Shown piece after piece: positions 7,000 to 12,172 of a DNA stretch of 14,964 nucleotides. Source of the DNA: Sulfuricaulis sp049587675 (lineage in GTDB: Bacteria; Pseudomonadota; Gammaproteobacteria; Acidiferrobacterales; Sulfurifustaceae); contig NZ_JBAVEJ010000144.1 in NCBI RefSeq assembly GCF_049587675.1, positions 1 to 14,964 of the forward strand, given 5' to 3'. Below the pieces are notes generated by a model, which saw nothing but the letters and a program-made list of their open reading frames with translations, was not told where the DNA came from and made no database searches. The position numbers and the translations under genes were made by a program. Position 1 is the stretch's first letter. Each line of letters opens with the position of its first letter.

Positions 7000-8094
7000 A
7001 TGACACTCGAACAGGATATCGCCGCCGCATTCGACCTGGGTGGGAGGATTGTCGATGTACGCCCCTACGGTCATGGATTGATCAACGACACCTTTGTGGT
7101 ATCCATCGACACGGGCCATCGGGCCATTCTTCAACGCATCAACCGGCATGTGTTTCCAAGGCCCGAGCAAATCATGGATAACCTGCGCGCCCTGACGGAT
7201 CATATTCGTCGGCGCCAAACCAGCGACAAAGCCGCCGCGCGAGAATTACAATGGCCCCGAATATTCTCCACCCGCAACGGTGAGGATTCCGTGGTGGATG
7301 CGCACGGCGGATTCTGGCGTGCCATGGGCTTTATCGAGAATACTCACACGCTGGAAACCATCACCGACACAAGCCAGGCTGAAGAAGTGGGTTTCGCGCT
7401 AGGCCGCTTCCACGCGCTGATTCACGATCTCGATCCGTCACGGCTTCATGAAACCTTGCCCGGCTTCCACAACGCGCCCAACTATCTGGCGCGTTTTGCC
7501 GCAGCCTCCATCCGCCGCCGGGAGACACCCGACAACGCCGAGCTGCGCAATTGTCTTTCATTCGTCGAAACACGCCGAAACCTGGCTGACGCGCTTGAAG
7601 CTCCCCGGCGTGAAGGAAAGCTTTTGAGCCGTCCGATCCACGGCGACACCAAACTCAATAATTTTCTTTTCGCCGTCGAAAGCGGCCGCGCGGTCAGCCT
7701 GATCGATCTTGACACCGTCCAGCCGGGGCTGTTTCACTTCGACATCGGCGACTGCCTGCGCTCCTGTGCCAATTCCGCGGGCGAGTCACCCGAGGACATA
7801 ACGGCCGTCCATTTCGATCTCGACATCTGCCATGCGGTTATCAAGCATTATTTTTTCGAAGCAGGCGCCTTCCTGACACCGCATGACCATCGCTATATAT
7901 ATGACGCCATTCGCCTCATCCCCTTCGAGCTGGGTCTGCGTTTTCTCACCGATCATCTGGAAGGCAACCATTACTTCAAGGTCGACTGGCCGGACCAGAA
8001 CCTGCATCGCGCTTTGGTGCAGTTCGCGCTGACCACCTCCATTGAACGGAACGAAGCGAGAATCAAGTCGCTAATCAAGGCACTGGAGACCTGA
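7000..8094 (+). CDS. APH-fold sugar kinase family protein, NahK-like
   Basis: 364-residue protein with the aminoglycoside phosphotransferase fold. The N-lobe has YGHGLINDTFVV (23-34) and ILQRINRHVFPRP (43-55), a pattern I associate with the N-acetylhexosamine 1-kinase (NahK) branch. The C-lobe has the catalytic loop H214-G-D216-x4-N221 and the metal-binding segment LIDLDTV with Asp236 and Asp238, followed by DIGDCLR. It would phosphorylate a sugar at C1 with ATP in the cytoplasm, perhaps for cell-wall or polysaccharide recycling, but the substrate cannot be read from sequence, and other small molecules are possible. The ATG at 7000 has no clear ribosome binding site; the protein begins like its relatives, so I keep this start. 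It is followed after 105 bp by the pirin gene on the same strand. Confidence 0.8.
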   Translation: MTLEQDIAAAFDLGGRIVDVRPYGHGLINDTFVVSIDTGHRAILQRINRHVFPRPEQIMDNLRALTDHIRRRQTSDKAAARELQWPRIFSTRNGEDSVVDAHGGFWRAMGFIENTHTLETITDTSQAEEVGFALGRFHALIHDLDPSRLHETLPGFHNAPNYLARFAAASIRRRETPDNAELRNCLSFVETRRNLADALEAPRREGKLLSRPIHGDTKLNNFLFAVESGRAVSLIDLDTVQPGLFHFDIGDCLRSCANSAGESPEDITAVHFDLDICHAVIKHYFFEAGAFLTPHDHRYIYDAIRLIPFELGLRFLTDHLEGNHYFKVDWPDQNLHRALVQFALTTSIERNEARIKSLIKALET

Positions 8095-8199
8095 ATTAAC
8101 CCATTTCTGTCAGGGCATGGCGCCGTTTGTCCGCTTCCAGCGTTCATGGTTAGATAATGCCTGGAAGTGACTTGTCCTCTAGCTCAGGGGAATACCGCA

Positions 8200-9057
8200 A
8201 TGACGTCGCGTTCGATACGGCAACTGGTTCACGCGTTAGCGATTACCGAGGGCGCCGGCGTGACCGTGCATCGCACCATCGGTACGCCGCGAGTGCGGCA
8301 TCTTGACCCTTTTCTGATGTTGGATCATTTCGCGAGCAACGATCCGGACGACTACATCGCCGGCTTTCCGGATCACCCGCACCGTGGTTTTATCACCCTC
8401 ACCTACATGCTCGACGGACACATGGAACATCGGGACAGCATGGGCAATCGCGGTGACCTGCGTGCCGGCGGGATTCAGTGGATGAAAGCGGCGAGCGGCG
8501 TCATTCATTCCGAAATGCCGCAACAGACCAACGGTCTGATGCGCGGCTTTCAGCTCTGGATCAACCTGCCGGCCTACGAAAAGATGAGCGACCCGCAGTA
8601 CCAGGAGTTCTCTGCCGAACGCATACCGGTGGTCAAGCTCGATGGGGCGCGGGTCAAAATCATCAGCGGCGAATTCGCGGGCCAGCGCGGACCGATCCAC
8701 GATCCCCACACGGCGATTCAATACTTCGACATATCTTTAGCGCCCGAAACCGCTTTCACCCACCGCTTGGACGGTAGCGCCACGGCCTTTCTCTATTTAT
8801 TCGAAGGTAGCCTGCAGACAGGCGGCACGGCGGTAGAAACCCACGCCCTGGCGGTGCTCGGTTCGGGAAACGAGATAGCGGTATCCGCCGGGCCAAAGGG
8901 CGCGCGTTTTATCCTGCTTAGCGGGCGCCCACTGCACGAACCCATTGTGCAGTACGGACCGTTTGTCATGAACACCGAACCGGAAATCCGGCAGGCTTTC
9001 GATGACTACCGACACAACCGGCTCGTTAGAATACGGGCGCAGACTGTATCGAAATAA
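8200..9057 (+). CDS. Pirin family protein
   Basis: Bicupin of the pirin family, 285 residues. The N-terminal cupin carries the complete metal site: His59 and His61 in DHPHRGF and His103/Glu105 in VIHSEMP, equivalent to His56, His58, His101 and Glu103 of human pirin. LDPFLMLDHF (35-44) and GFQLWINLPA are further family signatures. Bacterial pirins are reported as quercetin 2,3-dioxygenases (YhhW) or as regulators binding other proteins; the role here is open. The frame is open up to a GTG at 8167, but ATG 8200 has the ribosome binding site (AGGGGA, about 10 bases upstream) and gives the normal family start, so I choose it. No terminator is visible between it and adk. Confidence 0.93.
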   Translation: MTSRSIRQLVHALAITEGAGVTVHRTIGTPRVRHLDPFLMLDHFASNDPDDYIAGFPDHPHRGFITLTYMLDGHMEHRDSMGNRGDLRAGGIQWMKAASGVIHSEMPQQTNGLMRGFQLWINLPAYEKMSDPQYQEFSAERIPVVKLDGARVKIISGEFAGQRGPIHDPHTAIQYFDISLAPETAFTHRLDGSATAFLYLFEGSLQTGGTAVETHALAVLGSGNEIAVSAGPKGARFILLSGRPLHEPIVQYGPFVMNTEPEIRQAFDDYRHNRLVRIRAQTVSK

Positions 9058-9298
9058 TTATTATTAACGCTATATGACGCTGGGGCAGCGCATCTGTCTG
9101 ACAAATCTACAATATTGATAGTTACGTACCGCCCGCCCCGGGGCTTCTCTAGCGCTGACCTGATCATTCTTGTTGATCTAGACGGCATCCAGAGGGCAAA
9201 ATGCGCCTCTTCGTTTCGGGTCACGGCAGGGTGTCTGCACGCGCCGACCTGCAAATGCAGGCATCGGGTTTAATCATTCAAAAAGAGAGGAAAATACC
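9058..9298. other. Intergenic region before adk, no gene seen
   Basis: 241 bp without a convincing ORF or RNA gene. It contains a 10-bp palindrome GCCCCGGGGC, a dyad GATCA/TGATC with 7-base spacer, and a small hairpin CCTGC-AAAT-GCAGG at 9248-9261 about 38 bases before the adk start. No clear promoter could be assigned, although adk is likely to have one here. Confidence 0.5.
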
Positions 9299-9946
9299 AT
9301 GAAGTTGATTCTGTTGGGCGCCCCAGGCGCTGGCAAGGGAACGGTCGCGAAACAGTTGACTCAATTGGACGGTTCCGTGCAAATTTCCACCGGCGACATC
9401 CTGCGTGGCGCCGTGCAGGCTGGCAGCGACCTTGGTAAACAAGCCAAGGCCTTCATGGACCGCGGCGACCTCGTGCCCGATGAACTCATCATGGGCATCA
9501 TGGAAAAACGCCTGCAGGACCCCGATTGCAAGAAGGGTTTTCTGCTCGACGGCTTCCCGCGCACCATTCCCCAGGCCGAAGCTCTGAAAAAACTGCTGGT
9601 GAAACTCGGGATCAAACTCGACATGGCGGTGAATATCGACGTGCCGCGCAACGTGATCCTCGACCGCCTCAGCACCCGACGCACCTGCTCCAATTCCAAG
9701 TGCCAGGCAATCTACAACGTCAAGAGTATGCCCCCGAAGAAAGAAGGCATCTGCGACAAATGCGGCAGCCCGGTGGTGCAGCGCGAGGACGAGACCGAAG
9801 CAGCGATCAGCCACCGGCTCGATACTTATAATAAGAAAACCGCCCCGCTCATTGGATTTTATGAAAAAGAGGGCATGCTGATTACGGTCAGCGCCACGTC
9901 AAGTGAAGCGGTAATCGCTGCAATCAAAAAGAAACTCGCGGCCTAA
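9299..9946 (+). CDS. adk: Adenylate kinase with four-cysteine LID
   Basis: Cytoplasmic enzyme for ATP + AMP <-> 2 ADP. 215 residues, the usual bacterial long form (E. coli 214). The P-loop GAPGAGKGT spans 8-16, the AMP-binding region has STGDILR (30-36), and DGFPRT is at 84-89 with Arg88. The LID domain (about 122-160) carries Cys130, Cys135, Cys152 and Cys155 (C-x4-C-x16-C-x2-C), then QREDE, as in zinc-binding adenylate kinases best known from Gram-positives; E. coli Adk lacks these cysteines. The first spacing, x4 instead of the usual x2, is unusual. The ATG at 9299 has AGAGGA about 8 bases upstream. It is a single gene, closed by a strong terminator. Confidence 0.96.
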   Translation: MKLILLGAPGAGKGTVAKQLTQLDGSVQISTGDILRGAVQAGSDLGKQAKAFMDRGDLVPDELIMGIMEKRLQDPDCKKGFLLDGFPRTIPQAEALKKLLVKLGIKLDMAVNIDVPRNVILDRLSTRRTCSNSKCQAIYNVKSMPPKKEGICDKCGSPVVQREDETEAAISHRLDTYNKKTAPLIGFYEKEGMLITVSATSSEAVIAAIKKKLAA

Positions 9947-9961
9947 TCAAACTAACCCAAG

Positions 9962-10012
9962 GGTCGGCGTGTGTCTGCCATGCGCGGCAGAACATGCGCC
10001 GACCTTTTTTTT
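9962..10012 (+). terminator. Strong intrinsic terminator after adk
   Basis: GGTCGGCG (9962-9969) pairs with CGCCGACC (9997-10004), and inside it TCTGCC pairs with GGCAGA; eight T follow directly (10005-10012). It lies 15 bases after the adk stop. Confidence 0.92.
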
Positions 10013-10118
10013 GCACAAATTAGCCCCCCGGCGCCAACCGGCTACGTCAGCAGGCCTGTAAATCTCCTGAAATGGACGAACTACAGTGACTAATCCCAAA
10101 GCTTTATTGCCCATTCCT

Positions 10119-10144
10119 GGCAGTCATGCAAAAAAATGACTGCC
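10119..10144. repeat. Perfect 9-bp palindromic site upstream of the sigma54-like promoter
   Basis: GGCAGTCAT (10119-10127) and ATGACTGCC (10136-10144) are perfect inverted copies around the 8-base spacer GCAAAAAA. No T-run follows on either strand. Its centre lies about 96 bp upstream of the start point predicted from the GG-N10-GC element at 10203, a normal distance for an enhancer-binding protein. It matches no operator that I can name. The rest of the stretch 10013-10202 holds no gene that I can support. Confidence 0.5.
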
Positions 10145-10202
10145 GCCGCGGGTTATCTGAAACATTTGCCGGGAAATTTGCGACAAAAAAGCCTCCGATT
10201 AC

Positions 10203-10217
10203 GGCACTAAAATTGCA
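10203..10217 (+). promoter_or_regulatory. Candidate sigma54 (-24/-12) promoter
   Basis: GGCAC-TAAAA-TTGCA: GG at 10203-10204 and GC at 10215-10216 are exactly 10 bases apart, and all ten core bases of the sigma54 elements (GGCAC and TTGCA) are present; the base before GG is C instead of T. The start point would be near 10228, giving a leader of about 120 nt to the Sel1-domain gene at 10350. No good sigma70 promoter competes in this stretch. Sigma54 promoters need an activator ATPase, which is not in the window. Confidence 0.45.
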
Positions 10218-10225
10218 TATAAATC

Positions 10226-10334
10226 AATGGACTAATAGCTTAGGGAACCCCTAAGGCATTGGTTTTCTTATACAAACACTTATGCCCGCACGTGGGCGTC
10301 TATTCTATATCTATGTTTAGTCCATTAACTAAAC
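10226..10334 (+). other. Leader with mutually exclusive inverted repeats
   Basis: AATGGACTAA (10226-10235) is a perfect 10-bp complement of TTAGTCCATT (10317-10326). Between them lie two hairpins: CTTAGGG-AAC-CCCTAAG (10239-10255) and GCCCG-CACG-TGGGC (10284-10297), so an RNA could fold as a three-way junction. A second perfect hairpin, GTTTAGT-CCATTA-ACTAAAC (10315-10334), uses the same bases as the closing helix and ends one base before the CGAGG ribosome binding site of the next gene (GAGG at 10336-10339). The two folds exclude each other, as in switching leaders, but the same signs could be DNA operator dyads. Confidence 0.35.
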
Positions 10335-10349
10335 CGAGGCTTAACTATC

Positions 10350-11309
10350 ATGCGACAGCTTGTTGCGCTTGTATTTCTCAGTTTCGTGGTGGCCTTCAAT
10401 GCGAATGCCGATAACGACGACATCCAACAGGGCATTTTTGATGCCTATCTCAAGCTTGCCAGTGGAGGCGATGCGGTGGCGCAGTACGTCGTGGCGCAGC
10501 GCTATGAGACCGGCAAAGGCACAGCTAAAAATCAGGAAAGGGCAATGTACTGGTACGAGATGGCAGCCAAACAGAGCTACCCGCTTGCTGTCGTCAAACT
10601 CGATGGTTACAAAAAAGAACAGGTGACAGCTGAGCCAGTCCTGACCGAAAAGGCACAGAAAGAACCGGAAAAAAAACCTCCGGCGGCTCCCAGGGAAACG
10701 GTTGCCAAACCAAAGGTGAAACCGGACGTCGTCCCTGTCGTTGCGGTGAAAGCACCGCCGGTTCAGGCTAGCAAAGCCAAGCCTGCGGAACCGGTAGTCC
10801 GTCACGAAGAGGTAAAGCAGGAAGCCAAACTACCGGCTGTGGTAGTCGTTGCCAAAGCGCCGGTAGTCGTGGAGCCCCCCGCGTCCAACATCAACGTGAT
10901 ACAAGCGCTCCTGACCGGAAAATGGAAACGAAACCTGCAGGATGCGGATTTCCTTCCTTCTGCGAATGCCGCCTGTCTACAAAGTAGCAACGCGGAGGTG
11001 GTGTGTTTTTCCGCGGAGCTTACTCGCAACCTGGAAAATAATGGCCTGACATATAACGTCAAATCCGTCATTTCCGGCATTAACAACAAAGAAGCTAAAT
11101 TCAACCTGCGCTATACCTACAATGTCGTGCACATTGCCGGTAAACCTCATGAACAAACAAACGGCATGCGCAATGAAGTCAATGATATGGCCGTGAAAAC
11201 CGGCTGGCAGGAGCCCGGTGTCAGTATGGAGTGCCGCATGCGTGACGAGCGTTCGCTTACCTGTACTCGCGCCGATCGAAAAATGGCTTATCAATTCGTA
11301 CGCGATTAG
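10350..11309 (+). CDS. Exported Sel1-domain protein with Pro/Lys/Val-rich linker and cysteine-paired C-terminal domain
   Basis: 319 residues; I do not recognise the whole protein. Signal peptide 1-20 (ends AFNANA), so periplasmic or secreted. Residues 38-85 read as a Sel1-type helical repeat (GDAVAQYVVAQRYETGKGT, then NQERAMYWYEMAAKQ); such repeats mediate protein-protein contacts. Residues 92-180 are a low-complexity linker rich in Pro, Lys, Val and Ala (VxVKAPP and VVAKAPV), likely extended, as in wall-spanning proteins. Residues 185-319 form a separate unknown domain with two C-x9-C pairs, Cys209/Cys219 and Cys295/Cys305, probably disulfides. GAGG lies 10 bases before the ATG. The N-terminal half is paralogous to the next gene, which starts 92 bases downstream on the same strand. 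A transport or envelope role is inference. Confidence 0.85.
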   Translation: MRQLVALVFLSFVVAFNANADNDDIQQGIFDAYLKLASGGDAVAQYVVAQRYETGKGTAKNQERAMYWYEMAAKQSYPLAVVKLDGYKKEQVTAEPVLTEKAQKEPEKKPPAAPRETVAKPKVKPDVVPVVAVKAPPVQASKAKPAEPVVRHEEVKQEAKLPAVVVVAKAPVVVEPPASNINVIQALLTGKWKRNLQDADFLPSANAACLQSSNAEVVCFSAELTRNLENNGLTYNVKSVISGINNKEAKFNLRYTYNVVHIAGKPHEQTNGMRNEVNDMAVKTGWQEPGVSMECRMRDERSLTCTRADRKMAYQFVRD

Positions 11310-11401
11310 CCCCTGCTTCAACAGGACGTCTTTCGATAGTGCCGAGAATGCTCGTATGAATATCTGTCATGCAGGTAAGGAAACGGGGAACAAGGTGAAT
11401 T

Positions 11402-12109
11402 ATGAATAAATCATTTCATGGCGCATTGGTCTTTCTGGCAATACTTTGCCTCTGCCCGGCGGCATACGGCCAATCCGATAGCAAAGATAGTCAGGACGCA
11501 GAACTGAAATTCAGTATTCAGATGACATCGGCGCTGAACAACGACCCCAAGGCGCAATTCCTGGTAGCTGAAATGTATGAACAGGGTGTGGGCACTCCAC
11601 AAAATCTCAGGATGGCCCATCTGTGGTATACCAAGTCAGCGAACCAGAAATACGCTCCAGCGATTACAAAACTTGCCAGCTGGGGAAGCGAAACGCAGCA
11701 AACTGACGCCGCGCGTGAACGCGCCGAAGAACAGAAGCGCCGTCAGGCCGAAGTCGCCGCAGCGGCGGCGGCCACGGCCAAGGCCACGCGTGAACGCGCC
11801 GAAGAACAGAAGCGCCGTCAGGCCGAAGCCGCCGCAGCGGCGGCGGCCACGGCCAAGGCCACGCGTGAACGCGCCGAAGAACAGAAGCGCCGTCAGGCCG
11901 AAGTCGCAGCGGCAGCGGCCACAACTACAGTAAAAGCAGTTCAGGCAACTGAAACAGCGCCCGCCGCTATGGAAAAACAGCTCGAAACCAATCGGCCGAA
12001 AGACAAGTCTAGAGGCACGACCGAGAAAACCGCCGAGAAAAGTGACGTCGAATTCAAAGCCAACCCGTGCAAAACGCCGACTGCGAAATTCACCTCAACT
12101 TGTCAGTAA
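11402..12109 (+). CDS. Exported Sel1-domain protein with coiled-coil repeats and a C-terminal ANPCK...STC tail
   Basis: 235 residues, family not recognised. N-terminal signal peptide (1 to about 23, ending AAYG). Residues 45-94 are a Sel1-type repeat (NDPKAQFLVAEMYEQGVGT, then NLRMAHLWYTKSANQ) aligning with the same part of the preceding gene product. Residues 105-172 are nearly three copies of a 25-residue unit, RERAEEQKRRQAE plus an Ala-rich stretch: highly charged helix, probably coiled coil. After a polar linker the protein ends with an 18-residue tail, F218-x-ANPCK-x-P-T-A-K-F-x-S-T-C234-Q, shared with the end of the convergent ATPase gene. AAGGTGA before the ATG is a good ribosome binding site. 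It could be a periplasmic partner of that ATPase; this is inferred from the tail and from adjacency. Confidence 0.85.
   Translation: MNKSFHGALVFLAILCLCPAAYGQSDSKDSQDAELKFSIQMTSALNNDPKAQFLVAEMYEQGVGTPQNLRMAHLWYTKSANQKYAPAITKLASWGSETQQTDAARERAEEQKRRQAEVAAAAAATAKATRERAEEQKRRQAEAAAAAAATAKATRERAEEQKRRQAEVAAAAATTTVKAVQATETAPAAMEKQLETNRPKDKSRGTTEKTAEKSDVEFKANPCKTPTAKFTSTCQ
11714..11907 (+). repeat. 75-bp in-frame tandem repeat, about 2.6 copies
   Basis: Units begin at 11714, 11789 and 11864 with CGTGAACGCGCCGAAGAACA. Units 1 and 2 differ at a single base (GTC versus GCC codon), and unit 3 is identical for its first 44 bases before it diverges. The unit is 25 codons, so copy-number change keeps the frame and only lengthens the coiled coil. 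Near-identity points to recent duplication or active homogenisation. Confidence 0.95.
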
Positions 12110-12112
12110 TAT

Positions 12113-12134
12113 AGCCTGGCAAGAGTGCCAGGCT
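12113..12134. terminator. Perfect hairpin between convergent genes, possible bidirectional terminator
   Basis: AGCCTGGCA (12113-12121) / TGCCAGGCT (12126-12134) with loop AGAG, three bases after the stop of the Sel1 gene and 39 bp after the end of the ATPase gene. The stem is strong, but neither strand has a T-run after it, so it may stop transcription poorly or mainly protect 3' ends. Confidence 0.45.
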
Positions 12135-12172
12135 CGGTCTGACCACACGGAATCATGCGTAATGGCTGTAAT

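Noticed and set aside
6907..7218. Minus-strand frame of 103 codons at the start of the kinase gene
   Set aside because: It overlaps the conserved N-lobe of the kinase, has no recognisable motif and no ribosome binding site.
8171..8230. TAGCTCAGGGG followed about 35 bases later by GTTCGATAC, resembling the A and B boxes of a tRNA gene
   Set aside because: The T-arm would be TCGCG against CGGCA, which does not pair, no acceptor stem fits, and the stretch runs into the well supported pirin start.
9241..10005. Words GTGTCTGC and GCGCCGACCT occur both in the adk leader and in its terminator
   Set aside because: The terminator copies are explained by its stem, and the leader has no matching arm; most likely chance.
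11310..11401. Gap between the two Sel1 genes examined for a promoter or terminator
   Set aside because: Only a short CCTG/CAGG stem without a T-run was seen and no good promoter; the genes are probably co-transcribed.
11714..11907. Direct repeats as a possible CRISPR array
   Set aside because: Units are contiguous, in frame, without spacers, and encode a coiled coil with the rest of the gene.
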